Origin: Bacteroidota bacterium
Lineage (GTDB): Bacteria > Bacteroidota > Bacteroidia > Chitinophagales > Saprospiraceae
Length of the DNA: 35,598 nucleotides
NCBI GenBank assembly: GCA_029561355.1
Contig: JAKQJD010000165.1
Coordinates: 1-35,598, forward strand
Direction: 5' to 3'
The position numbers and the translations under genes were made by a program. Positions within the stretch are counted from its first letter, which is position 1, and every line of letters begins with the position of its first letter. Below are positions 24,566 to 32,445 of the stretch, piece after piece. Under the pieces are notes generated by a model that was not told where the DNA came from, made no database searches, and worked only from the letters and a program-made list of their open reading frames with translations.

Positions 24566-24877
24566 TTAATTCCAGCGGGTATTTTTTCCGCTGAGCAGCA
24601 CGACGGCGAGCCAGAACACATACGGCAAAGCCAGTACCAGCGGCGCGCAAGCCACGGAAAAAGCCATCGTGACGTTTTCCTGGTTTTTAAAATACAGGCT
24701 GCCCGCAATCACCAGAAAGGCGATGAGCAGGAGTACGGCCCAGAGGTAGATGTATTTGGAAGTGGCTGCGGCATATTGCCCGAAGACGCCCTGCATGAAT
24801 TCGCGGAACCCGTAGAGGGCAATGAGTACGTCGATGAGCCAGATGACCCAGAACAAGGTGAGAGATGTTTTCGTCAT
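24566..24877 (-). CDS. Small membrane protein, unknown function
   Basis: 103 residues with three hydrophobic helices (LFWVIWLIDVLIALYGF, YIYLWAVLLLIAFLVIAGSLYF, MAFSVACAPLVLALPYVFWL). No known family is recognised. It is the first gene of a likely two-gene operon with the 24230 gene. A long nested inverted repeat begins 38 nt upstream of its start. Confidence 0.6.
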   Translation of the reverse strand: MTKTSLTLFWVIWLIDVLIALYGFREFMQGVFGQYAAATSKYIYLWAVLLLIAFLVIAGSLYFKNQENVTMAFSVACAPLVLALPYVFWLAVVLLSGKNTRWN

Positions 24878-24914
24878 ATTTGATTTTTGCGGGGCAAAAA
24901 ACGAAGAAAAGCGG

Positions 24915-25130
24915 ATTTTTTGGTGGCTTTACGGCCACTTCTTTTTGATTTTTAAGGATTTGCCCCTGACGGGCCCGTTTTTTATTATAAACCACGGGGG
25001 CACAAAGGACACAACGCGTAGATTACACAATTGACAGTATTGAATAGATGAAAAGTGTACGTTACGCTTTGTGCCCTTTGTGACTCCGTGGTTAACAAAT
25101 ATAAGAAGTGGCCGCAAGGCCACCAAATAA
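24915..25130. repeat. Nested double inverted repeat
   Basis: Outer arms at 24915-24943 and 25103-25130 (GGTGGCTTTACGGCCACTTC and its imperfect inverse). Inner arms at 24988-25028 and 25055-25095 contain ACCACGGGGGCACAAAGG and its inverse plus a GCGTAGATTACAC core. The inner arm resembles the inner arm at 12011-12030, and the core resembles those at 8745 and 32794. Confidence 0.88.
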
Positions 25131-25263
25131 CCTGCGAAAATCGCACAATTGCGGCCCATCCTCCTACGAGGGGCGTAGCCGAACATATCTTACTTATGGG
25201 GTTAATCTCGCCCGCAAAGCCAGGGCTACAAGCAGGATCCAGAGCACTGCGCAGGGCCAAAGG

Positions 25264-25362
25264 AAATTTATAATATCCGCACAGAAAGAGCATGCAAAAT
25301 AATGGGAACAGCACAAGGCTTATGTAACCCGGCAAATAGTAGATGTGGCGACGTTGGCGCAT
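25264..25362 (-). pseudogene. Possible N-terminal remnant of a membrane protein
   Basis: From ATG 25362 the frame reads a basic start, then a hydrophobic helix (IYYLPGYISLVLFPLFCMLF) and ends its plausible part near CGYYKF. Downstream of that the frame continues only through repeat-like sequence (25140-25262 and the element at 24915-25130). This looks like the first anchor segment of a longer gene whose remainder was lost. Low confidence, because a short hydrophobic frame can arise by chance. The rest of 25131-25420 shows no gene. Confidence 0.3.
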
Positions 25363-25420
25363 GCGTCGAAGATGCGCGGTTGCGTTTTTGTGGCGGGCCG
25401 GGTGAAGATTAATCCGCGCT

Positions 25421-25990
25421 TTATTCTTTAGAATCTTTCAGGAATTCGTCCGTAAAATGCTCATTGTGTTTCGGTTGTGCAAATTTCCCGGCATTGTACG
25501 TCTGCGAATTGCCTCTGGGAATGGACAGTGATGTCCACTCTTCGTCGCGGCACATTTTGCCGATGAACACGATTTGTCCGACGTGGTACGGGTAATGCGC
25601 CAACTGGCGGTTGATGGCTTCCATGACGCTGTGGCCCATGTTGCGGATATAGATCGTGCGCTCCAGATCGGCTTCGGTGAGTGCACCCAGGGCATCGAAC
25701 AGGCATTTCCAGCCGGCATCCCACTGGGCCATCATTTCCGCGCGGGTGGCAGTATCGTTTTCAAATTCCGCGTCACGGTTTCGGGTTTCCTTTTCGCCGT
25801 CGGTGGTGAGGAAGTCCGTCCAGCGCGACAGCATGTTTCCCCACAAGTGCTTGACAATCATGGCGATGCTGTTGCTTTCCGGGTTGTATTGCCAGAAGAG
25901 TTGGTGGTCGGTGAGTTGGGAGAAGGTTTGTTCGCCGAGGTGTTTGTAGTAGAGGAATTGTTTCTGCGCGGAGGAGAGGTAGGTGGACAT
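25421..25990 (-). CDS. DinB-like protein, DUF1572 type
   Basis: 189 residues from ATG 25990; the frame runs open to 26224, but that extension is upstream of a -7 box and partly repeat-encoded. The four-helix DinB-superfamily pattern is seen: SSAQKQFLYYKHLGEQTFSQ, SIAMIVKHLWGNMLSRWTDF with a metal-ligand-type His, and QLAHYPYHVGQIVFIGKMC with further His residues. Some DinB-superfamily members are metal-dependent thiol transferases; the role of DUF1572 proteins is not established. It appears to be a single-gene unit. Confidence 0.85.
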   Translation of the reverse strand: MSTYLSSAQKQFLYYKHLGEQTFSQLTDHQLFWQYNPESNSIAMIVKHLWGNMLSRWTDFLTTDGEKETRNRDAEFENDTATRAEMMAQWDAGWKCLFDALGALTEADLERTIYIRNMGHSVMEAINRQLAHYPYHVGQIVFIGKMCRDEEWTSLSIPRGNSQTYNAGKFAQPKHNEHFTDEFLKDSKE

Positions 25991-26008
25991 AGCAATCTGA
26001 TTTGCGAC

Positions 26009-26016
26009 CAAAGTTA
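26009..26016 (-). promoter_or_regulatory. -7 box of the DUF1572 gene
   Basis: TAACTTTG on the minus strand, perfect TAnnTTTG, 18 nt before the ATG at 25990. This supports that start. A TTG lies 13 nt upstream, closer than usual. Confidence 0.55.
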
Positions 26017-26094
26017 AAGGCAGGTTTTGCAAAATACGGGTATATGATTGCGGAATTTTATCCGGTTTATCATTCGTAGTCGTCAGGTATGTTC

Positions 26095-26353
26095 GCTTAT
26101 TCTGTCCCACAAATCCCTTGCGTAATCGCTGCCCCGGAGGGGCGGTATCTTTGTAGCACCGCATACAAGCCGATGTACCCGGCCCAGCGGGCCGGTATCT
26201 GGGAAGGAATGATGCGGATGCCAATGAATCAGATTATCTATCCAACAAGATACCGGCCCGCTGGGCCGGGAAACGGTATTTGCGTGTAATTTCTACAAAG
26301 ATACTGCCCCTCCGGGGCAGCGATTGCGCATGGAATTTGTGGGACAGGATAAG
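26095..26353. repeat. Triple nested inverted repeat
   Basis: Outer arms 26095-26115 and 26332-26353 (CTGTCCCACAAAT and inverse). Middle arms 26120-26156 and 26293-26329 (AATCGCTGCCCCGGAGGGGC, then a TATCTTTGTAG end). Inner arms 26177-26200 and 26248-26270 (GGCCCAGCGGGCCGGTATCT). The middle arms each hold a perfect -7 box TATCTTTG pointing to the element centre. No gene is in it. Confidence 0.92.
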
Positions 26354-26362
26354 GGTATGTTC

Positions 26363-26534
26363 GAGCCGCCTTCGGCCGCTGTTGCGCGTCCCGTCAACAG
26401 CAAGCCACCTGGAATTCCGGAGTAAAGAAGAGATGTGTTTTGTTTTTGAATACCTTTAAAAACGATTCATTACCTGGCATTTGCAATAGGTTGCTGTTGG
26501 CGGGGACGCGCAACAGCGGCCAAAGGGGCGGCTC
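26363..26534. repeat. Inverted repeat, GTTGGCGGG-type module
   Basis: Left arm 26363-26403 and right arm 26491-26534 are imperfect inverse copies (GAGCCGCCTTCGGCCGCTGT and its partner). The GTTGGCG/CGTCCC motif resembles the module at 3578 and 3743. It starts 9 nt after the triple element. Confidence 0.85.
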
Positions 26535-26618
26535 TGATTAGGAGCGGCGAACGCCAACGAAGGCCATAAGTCATTATCCACTTTTGAGCATCACTTCAAA
26601 AGCCAGGCGCCCGTTCCG

Positions 26619-26649
26619 ACTTCGCACTTCGCACTGCCGACTTCGCACT
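26619..26649. repeat. Single-arm heptamer repeat (ACTTCGC)
   Basis: Units ACTTCGC, ACTTCGC, ACTGCCG, ACTTCGC, ending in the stop codon of the helicase gene (26648-26650). No inverted partner is visible close by. Confidence 0.75.
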
Positions 26650-29600
26650 ATTTCTGTTGCAACAACCGGCTCGCCAATTTCCTAGCCTCCTGTTTCGGAC
26701 TCTTCCACCAGTGCGCCGACAACACCGGCACATAAGCAATACCCTGTTTCCGGAAATAATGCCCCAGTTTTTCCTCCCATTCGTAGCTCGGCAGCGGCGT
26801 AGGCGCCAGCACGCCGTCGAAAGCGAGCACGCTGCTTTGTTCTTCCAGGCCTTTGCCTTCGATGAAGAGCGGCACACGTACACCGGCCGCCATGGAAGAG
26901 CGTTTCATCTGGTTCTGCTCGAAATACGGGCGCAGCGCCAGTTCCACTTCCTCGCTGAACAAAGTCGGATCGAAATACGAATCCGAATATTGCAGCAGCG
27001 CTTTCATTTTGTTGAGTTGCTCTTCGGCCGCTTCGCGTTCGCCGCGCTGAATGAAATCGGCGAAGGTGACCAGGTGCGACAGAATGCAGGTGCCGAGGAA
27101 ATTTTTGTCGGCCGCCAGCACCGAGTGCAGGCCTTCCGGGATCGAGTGCGCGATATAGAATTTCTGCGTGGCGCGGGTGAGTACCACATGCAACTGATTG
27201 AAACCCAACTGACTGTTCCAGAAATACAGGTGCCGAGTAAGCGTGCCCTGCGCATCGGTAACGCCGTGCGTGAGCGACAGCAGCAGTACGTCGACGTGCT
27301 GGCCCTGCAATTCGGCAAACTGGTACACGCCCAATCCGTTGAGGTACAGTTGCTGGATCTTTTCCCAGCCCGCCATTTTGCGCTGGCGGATTTTGAGCAG
27401 TTGTCCGGCGATCAGGTCGCGTTGCTCCACCGTGGCGCAGGCGATGCCTACTACCGGGTAGGTGTTAGACGGCGTTGGTTCGATCAGGTTGAGCCAGTCT
27501 ATGATCTGGCGGGCTTCGGCTTCGTTGGTGCCGGTGGCTTCGTCGTAGCGGCCTTCCACGTTGGTGACGACCGTAGAATCGAGGGCGCTGCGGCCCGACG
27601 GAATACGTTTGAATGGCGTGTCGAACGCGATTTTGTTGAAGCGTACCCAGCCTTCCGGCGTATCCTGGTGGTGGTATTGCAGTTGGTGCGTTTTGGCGCC
27701 GATGCCCTTGCAGAATTCGAGGATATCGTCTTCGGCAAATGGCGTCATGTCCTGCTTGGCGTCGCCGAACACCACGAGGTGTTTGGCCAGGTCGAACAGG
27801 TGGTAGCATTCCTGTTTGGGAATGTTGTGCGCTTCGTCCACCAGCACCAGGTCGAACATGATATTGGAAAGTTGCACCACATCCAGGGCTACTTCCGGTG
27901 TGGTAAGCAGCACGGGCAGCGTTTCCGTCAGCGTTTCGATGTGGTTATGGAACAGGTTTTCCGCTTTCAGGTTGGCCGACAGTTTGCGGTTGTCTTTCCC
28001 GAACCAGTTTTTATACGCCTTTGAATCACTGGATTTCAGGCCTTTCAGCGCCCGGTTTTTCCGGTCCTGCCACAGCGTGCTGATTTGTCCGGGCAAGAGA
28101 CGTTTCAGTTCGCGGCTGTAATCGGCCAGATCTTCCAGCGTTTGCGCGTCCCATTGCAGACCCGGATGGAATTCATTTTGCAGCAAATAGTGCAGGTACC
28201 AGCTTTCGAAGGCCGCCTGCCAGTTCTGCGGTTTGATTTTGCAAAGGGCGCGCACTGCTTTTTGCGCAGGGATAGGCAGCGAGAGCCAGTGTTTTTGCCA
28301 GATATAAAAATCGTCGAAATCGCGCAGGTAAAACTGTGTGTCTTCGAGCCGGGCGATCACGTCTTCCAGAAATTCCTGGCGTTTCGGAACCGTCAGCATT
28401 TCGTGTTTCAGGGCTTCCTGGTACAGACCGGCGTTGTTGAACTCGTCGAGGAAAATATCGAGCGAGTACTCCAGGTCCTTGATCTGTTCCTTGAAATCCA
28501 GTTCGGAGTGGATGCTTTTGGCATTCAGGCGGCGCACGTCTTCGCGTACGATGGCCGGGATACGTTTGCGCCACATGCGCAGGGCAGCATCGAAATCCTT
28601 TGTGAACTCGCTGATCTTGCGGATGTTGCGGTTATCGAAATTCTGCGGGAAATCGAATTCGAAGTACTTGCGCAGGCTGTAACTGCGGCGCATTTCCTCG
28701 AAAATTACGCCGAGGCGTTCTTTCGCCGCCACGATTTCCTTGTAGCGGTCGCTGAACACGCCGTACAGTTTTTCCACATTGGAAATGGCTTTTTCAAAGT
28801 CGGGACCGAAACGGGTAATGCCGTCTTCGAGGCCGTCGCGGATACGTTTGATAAATGCCGACAGTTCGGAAAAATACTGCTCGTAGTGATCGAGCAGACT
28901 TTCCGAGTAGTCGTTCGTTTTGGAAATGAAGCGGTGGTGCAGCCCCGTGGCTTTCGCTACCAGCGCGCTCACCTGCTCCTCCGTCCAGGCGCGGCCGCGG
29001 GCGTTGGAGTATTCGGTAAAAATGTGGTGGCTGAGTTTGTTCAGCGGGTGCTGTAGCGTCGGGAAACGGCGGAACAGCGGTTCGGAAGCATAAATCGCTT
29101 CCACGATTTCGTCGTATTCTTCTTTTTTGAAAACGAAATCCTGCGTATTTAACTGGCTGAGCAACAACTCTTTACCTTCCGTGCGGTTAGCGCGCAGGTA
29201 GCGGCCCACCGTTTCTGTAAAACTCAGGTTGCCAAACACCGGCAGATGCAGTTCTTCCCAGGCGGAGTCCAGTTTGTGCTGCTCGCGGTGGGTTTTATTG
29301 AGGACCGTTTTAAAAAGTTCGGGGTCGTAGGAAGATTTATTTTTGGCATCTGCCGACATACGCAGCATATCCGCGAGCATGAGTTTGTCGCTTTCTAGGT
29401 CGCGCAGCACGAACGAGCACTCTCCCACACCTTTTTCCAGCAGGAATTTTTGTGCGCGGCGCAGGGCGCCGATACTTTTGGAAACGACCAGGCATTTTTT
29501 CCCGTTCGACAGAGCGTTCATCACGATAGCCGAGATCAGGTAGGTTTTGCCGGAACCGGAAGCGCCTTCCACCACCGTGAGTGCATTCCGCTGCACGGCG

Positions 29601-30397
29601 CCCAGCACCGAGCGCTGCGACGGATCGAGCGGCAGCAGCGAAAAAGAGTGCGTCCAGGCCTTGGAATCGGCCGGCAGATCGGGCGCTACGACGGGCGGCT
29701 GCGTGACGGTCGTGCGGGGCAGCGACGGGAAAATGCCTGCCACTGCCGACCAGCACAGGCGGCCTTCGGCAATGTGCGGTTCGATTTCATCGGGTTGCGG
29801 AAACGGCTGGATACTGAGCGGAAGGCCGTCTTCCACGAGGTTGAGCAACAGGCGTACGCTGTCCGACAATTCGCCGAAAGCGCTGGTAGCCAGGGTTTTA
29901 GATTCCGTTATTTGTTGGGCGCGGATGGAAAGTTCCGTGCCGTACAGGGCATCGAGCAGGTGAAAAAGCGGATAGTTGGGTACAATGCCGAGCGCCGGAT
30001 TGCGTTGTACGTGCCAGAAATCCGCCTGCTGCTGGTCAGGTTCGAGTGTTACCTGCCAGATAAAAAGAGGTGCGGCGACTTCCTGTCCGCCGACGCGGGC
30101 CAGCACGAACGGATAACCGATACCCAGGTTTTTGGTGCCGAATACTTTTTCCCGGTTGCGGGTTTCAAAATACAGGTGGTTCAGCCAGTCGCCCGCCGGG
30201 TGGTTAGCCTGGATCACCAGGTCGAACGAGCGGTTATCGATCAGTTCATGGATACACTGGATAGCGAAACTGTCGTTCAGGGCACACAAGTCGGCTTTGA
30301 CAGGCGGCTGAGGACGGGCATCGAGCCATTCGAGCGCGGCGCCGCTGTAAGCAGCGGAAGTGGTGGCAACAGAGGCGGGAATATTGGTTTCAGACAT
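26648..30397 (-). CDS. Large superfamily 1 helicase (DNA2/NAM7-like) with nuclease-like tail
   Basis: 1249 residues. Helicase motifs: Q-motif-like LDPSQRSVL (257-265), Walker A GASGSGKT (278-285), Walker B VDEAHNIPKQ with Asp854-Glu855, motif III VVFGDAKQDMTPF, motif V-like LQGQHVDVLLLSL and motif VI HVVLTRATQKFYIAH (about 1065-1085). A 560-residue insert between Walker A and B is mostly helical. The N-terminus (about 30-240) is a separate domain seen in similar large helicases. The last 80 residues (FDGVL, EWEEKLGHYFRKQG, VLSAHWWKSPKQEARKLA) resemble the Vsr/MTES_1575 nuclease tail found on such helicases, but without a clear acidic-Lys catalytic set. Probable DNA or RNA unwinding; the pathway is unknown. 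It stands alone between repeats. Confidence 0.87.
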   Translation of the reverse strand: MSETNIPASVATTSAAYSGAALEWLDARPQPPVKADLCALNDSFAIQCIHELIDNRSFDLVIQANHPAGDWLNHLYFETRNREKVFGTKNLGIGYPFVLARVGGQEVAAPLFIWQVTLEPDQQQADFWHVQRNPALGIVPNYPLFHLLDALYGTELSIRAQQITESKTLATSAFGELSDSVRLLLNLVEDGLPLSIQPFPQPDEIEPHIAEGRLCWSAVAGIFPSLPRTTVTQPPVVAPDLPADSKAWTHSFSLLPLDPSQRSVLGAVQRNALTVVEGASGSGKTYLISAIVMNALSNGKKCLVVSKSIGALRRAQKFLLEKGVGECSFVLRDLESDKLMLADMLRMSADAKNKSSYDPELFKTVLNKTHREQHKLDSAWEELHLPVFGNLSFTETVGRYLRANRTEGKELLLSQLNTQDFVFKKEEYDEIVEAIYASEPLFRRFPTLQHPLNKLSHHIFTEYSNARGRAWTEEQVSALVAKATGLHHRFISKTNDYSESLLDHYEQYFSELSAFIKRIRDGLEDGITRFGPDFEKAISNVEKLYGVFSDRYKEIVAAKERLGVIFEEMRRSYSLRKYFEFDFPQNFDNRNIRKISEFTKDFDAALRMWRKRIPAIVREDVRRLNAKSIHSELDFKEQIKDLEYSLDIFLDEFNNAGLYQEALKHEMLTVPKRQEFLEDVIARLEDTQFYLRDFDDFYIWQKHWLSLPIPAQKAVRALCKIKPQNWQAAFESWYLHYLLQNEFHPGLQWDAQTLEDLADYSRELKRLLPGQISTLWQDRKNRALKGLKSSDSKAYKNWFGKDNRKLSANLKAENLFHNHIETLTETLPVLLTTPEVALDVVQLSNIMFDLVLVDEAHNIPKQECYHLFDLAKHLVVFGDAKQDMTPFAEDDILEFCKGIGAKTHQLQYHHQDTPEGWVRFNKIAFDTPFKRIPSGRSALDSTVVTNVEGRYDEATGTNEAEARQIIDWLNLIEPTPSNTYPVVGIACATVEQRDLIAGQLLKIRQRKMAGWEKIQQLYLNGLGVYQFAELQGQHVDVLLLSLTHGVTDAQGTLTRHLYFWNSQLGFNQLHVVLTRATQKFYIAHSIPEGLHSVLAADKNFLGTCILSHLVTFADFIQRGEREAAEEQLNKMKALLQYSDSYFDPTLFSEEVELALRPYFEQNQMKRSSMAAGVRVPLFIEGKGLEEQSSVLAFDGVLAPTPLPSYEWEEKLGHYFRKQGIAYVPVLSAHWWKSPKQEARKLASRLLQQK

Positions 30398-30484
30398 AAC
30401 GACGACTTGGCTTTATCTTTTCTGTGGGGGAAATCAAAAACAATGAACGGGCGGATAACGGTTAAATGGATGCTAAAGTGTAAC

Positions 30485-30521
30485 TTATCCACCGGGTCGC
30501 TTGAACCGACCCGGTGGATAA
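30485..30521. repeat. Perfect 15-bp stem-loop
   Basis: TTATCCACCGGGTCG (30485-30499) pairs perfectly with 30507-30521 around a 7-nt loop. It sits in the gap between the helicase start (30397) and the SRP RNA promoter. The rest of 30398-30660 has no gene. Confidence 0.7.
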
Positions 30522-30667
30522 CCCCTTGGCTTTCAGCACGATGTTTGTTTTAATCCATCGTTCCTATCCATAACGCAAAAGAACGCATTTTGATGGAAGT
30601 TGGACCGAAAAAGCGTTCCAGAAAATTTTGATTAAAAAAATGCACTGGTTTTTCGCAGCAAACCATC

Positions 30668-30675
30668 TACCTTTG
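30668..30675 (+). promoter_or_regulatory. -7 box of the SRP RNA gene
   Basis: TACCTTTG, perfect TAnnTTTG, ending 4 nt before the paired 5' end of the RNA. This spacing fixes the transcript start near 30680. Confidence 0.7.
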
Positions 30676-30679
30676 CGGC

Positions 30680-30770
30680 GTGCCGGGCGACCAGCTCCTG
30701 CAAAACCTCCCCAGGGCAGAAATGCAGCAAGGATATGTGGTCGTAGCGGTGTGTTCGGCACACTTTTTTT
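30680..30770 (+). ncRNA. ffs: Signal recognition particle RNA (4.5S, small bacterial type)
   Basis: The apical domain matches the universal SRP hairpin: CAGG (30712-30715), stem GCA, GNRA tetraloop GAAA (30719-30722), stem TGC, then AGCA (30726-30729), giving the CAGG/AGCA internal loop that binds Ffh. Outer stems pair CGACCA (30688-30693) with TGGTCG (30738-30743) and GTGCCG (30680-30685) with CGGCAC (30756-30761), followed by seven T. The RNA and Ffh deliver nascent membrane proteins to FtsY. Length is about 85-90 nt. The gene has its own -7 box. Confidence 0.92.
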
Positions 30771-30772
30771 AA

Positions 30773-30849
30773 ACGGGCGAATAAGCGATTGTATGAAGAA
30801 GCGATTTTTTCGCTTTATTTCAGCGCCGCTTGTTCGCCCGTTTTTTTTG
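30773..30849 (+). terminator. Two-level hairpin with T8 tract after the SRP RNA
   Basis: Outer stem 30773-30787 with 30827-30841 (14 of 15 pairs, ACGGGCGAATAAGCG) and an inner stem AAGCGA/TCGCTT (30799-30804, 30810-30815), followed by a T run at 30841-30848. It is probably a backup terminator. The short Met-Lys-Lys-Arg frame inside it is considered incidental. Confidence 0.6.
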
Positions 30850-30964
30850 TTGAGGGGTTGAGAGGTTGAGGGTACTTTGCCCTTGGCTGAATTGTAAATA
30901 TTAGCCAAGGGCAAAGTACCCTCAACATCTCAACCCCTCAACTCTCAATATCTCAACCCCTCAA
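30849..30964. repeat. Inverted repeat with GTTGAGGG octamer arms, copy 1 of a 78-bp module
   Basis: Left arm 30849-30888 and right arm 30903-30942, with further CTCAACCC units to 30964. Units are 8 bp (GTTGAGGG, GTTGAGAG). Bases 30865-30942 are identical to 31683-31760. It lies upstream of the aldolase gene. Confidence 0.94.
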
Positions 30965-31000
30965 CCCCACACACATTTTCACACACCACAACACATAACC

Positions 31001-31663
31001 ATGCTATTTTTCGTAGACACTGCCAACCTCGACGATATCCGGGAAGCCACCGAACTCGGCATTCTGGACGGCGTCACCACCAACCCTTCCCTGATGGCCA
31101 AAGAAGGTATTTCGGGAGAGGCGCCTGTGCTGAACCACTACCAGAAAATCTGCGATATTGTCGGCCCGGGTCGCGACGTGAGTGCCGAAGTGATTTCCAC
31201 CGATTTCGCGGGAATGATCGTTGAAGGGAAAAGATTGGCCGAACTGCACGAAAACATCGTGGTAAAGGTGCCGATGACCGTCGACGGTATCAAAGCCATT
31301 TCCTTTTTCTCACAGGCGGGTATCAGAACCAACTGTACCCTTGTTTTTTCAGCCGGACAGGCGATTCTGGCCGCTAAAGCCGGCGCTACCTACCTCAGCC
31401 CGTTTATCGGCCGCATCGACGATATGTCGTGGGAAGGTATCGACCTGATCAAGGAAATCGTGGAAATTTATAGCACACAGGGCTACGATACGTCTATTCT
31501 GGCTGCCAGCGTCCGCTCGCCGCTGCACATCGTTCAGTGCGCCAAAGCCGGCGCAGATGTGGTAACCTGCCCGCTGTCGGCCATCAAAGGGTTGTTCTAT
31601 CACCCGCTGACGGATATCGGGCTGGCAAAATTCCTGGCGGATCATAAGAAAGCGAATGGTTGA
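31001..31663 (+). CDS. fsa: Fructose-6-phosphate aldolase/transaldolase (small TalC/MipB type)
   Basis: 220 residues, the length of the short transaldolase subfamily. Motifs are FFVDTANLDDIREA (3-16), GVTTNPSLMAKEG (24-36), the Schiff-base lysine Lys89 in IVVKVPMT, ATYLSPFIGRIDD and SPLHIVQCAKAGADVVTCP. Members cleave fructose 6-phosphate or transfer dihydroxyacetone units in the pentose phosphate pathway; which activity applies is not decidable here. The stop codon TGA lies within a GTTGAGAG repeat unit. Identical 78-bp inverted-repeat modules lie on both sides. Confidence 0.93.
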   Translation: MLFFVDTANLDDIREATELGILDGVTTNPSLMAKEGISGEAPVLNHYQKICDIVGPGRDVSAEVISTDFAGMIVEGKRLAELHENIVVKVPMTVDGIKAISFFSQAGIRTNCTLVFSAGQAILAAKAGATYLSPFIGRIDDMSWEGIDLIKEIVEIYSTQGYDTSILAASVRSPLHIVQCAKAGADVVTCPLSAIKGLFYHPLTDIGLAKFLADHKKANG

Positions 31664-31768
31664 GAGGTTGAGAAGTTGAGATGTTGAGGGTACTTTGCCC
31701 TTGGCTGAATTGTAAATATTAGCCAAGGGCAAAGTACCCTCAACATCTCAACCCCTCAACCTCTCAAC
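31658..31768. repeat. Inverted repeat with GTTGAGAG octamer arms, copy 2 of the 78-bp module
   Basis: Left arm 31658-31706 and right arm 31721-31767. Core 31683-31760 is identical to 30865-30942. The outermost left unit provides the stop codon of the aldolase gene; the right edge is 6 nt from the stop of the convergent gene. Confidence 0.94.
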
Positions 31769-31773
31769 ACTCC

Positions 31774-32139
31774 TTAAAACTCTTTCGCCTTATCCCAGAA
31801 ATCCTTTCCTTTTTCCTCCGCATCATCGGCTGCTTCCTTGGCATCATCGCCGATCAGTTCCTTCGCTTTATCGGTCAGAAAGCCCAGGGCGCCGCCTTCA
31901 TGTGCGGCGATCTTGTCTTTGGCGGCTTTGGCTTCCGCCAGTTTTTCGGCGGCTTCCGCTTTGGCTTCGGCAGCCATTGCTTCGGCTTTTTCGCTCCATT
32001 CGGAGAGTTTTTCGGAAGCGGCGTCTTTGAGTTCACCAAATTTTTCGGCGGCAGCGTCTTTGAATTCGCCTAATTTTTCGGCAGCCTTTTCAGCGGCTTC
32101 CTTGGCATTGTCCTGTGCGTTTTTGAGAAAATCTTCCAT
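31774..32139 (-). CDS. Ala/Glu/Lys-rich helical protein (LEA-like)
   Basis: 121 residues from ATG 32139 (MEDFLKNAQDNAKEAAEKAAE). The longer frame to 32193 is translated from GTGAGAA repeats and is rejected. The protein is almost wholly amphipathic helix with 11-residue-like periodic repeats (AAEKLGEFKDAAAEKFGELK), as in late-embryogenesis-abundant-like proteins, and ends in a DDAEEKGKDFWDKAKEF tail. Such proteins are often stress-related; here that is inference from composition. A promoter-like site lies inside the upstream palindromic element. Confidence 0.75.
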   Translation of the reverse strand: MEDFLKNAQDNAKEAAEKAAEKLGEFKDAAAEKFGELKDAASEKLSEWSEKAEAMAAEAKAEAAEKLAEAKAAKDKIAAHEGGALGFLTDKAKELIGDDAKEAADDAEEKGKDFWDKAKEF

Positions 32140-32149
32140 GTTTATTATT

Positions 32150-32314
32150 AGAAGTGAGAGGTGAGAAATGAGAAGTGAGAGATGGCATCGCAAGTATTAC
32201 GGCCGCTCACTTTATGGATGCTAAAGGTACATACTTCGCTCCAATCATTCCAATTCGTGAGCGAAGCGGTGTACGCTACGTATCTCACTTCTCACCTCTC
32301 ACTTTCTCACTTCT
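32150..32314. repeat. Inverted repeat with GTGAGAA/GTGAGAG heptamer arms
   Basis: Left arm 32150-32183 and right arm 32281-32314 are imperfect inverse copies. The core contains GAGCGAAGCGGTGTACGCTA near the right arm, the module also at 8745-8810 and 32794-32851; its left partner here is degraded (TACTTCGCTC). It lies between divergent genes. 32315-32445 shows nothing recognisable. Confidence 0.88.
32222..32253 (-). promoter_or_regulatory. Possible promoter of the helical-protein gene inside the repeat core
   Basis: On the minus strand, TTG (32253-32251), a 21-nt spacer and TACCTTTA (32229-32222), one mismatch to TAnnTTTG. It would put the left repeat arm in the mRNA leader. Confidence 0.4.
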
Positions 32315-32445
32315 TTTTTTGGCATAGTGTTTGAAAATAACAGTACAGTTGTTTTTTCAAATCATCCTTTAATCGCCAGCGGTTTCCTGCCAGGGCATAC
32401 TATGAGAAAGTGCCCTTCCATCCGATGGTCTCATGAAAAGTTATT

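Noticed and set aside
26089..26289. Plus-strand open frame in the triple palindrome
   Set aside because: It is entirely within inverted-repeat arms; no start signal or known protein.
32140..32193. N-terminal extension of the helical protein
   Set aside because: It is encoded by the GTGAGAA repeat arm; Met at 32139 begins the amphipathic pattern.
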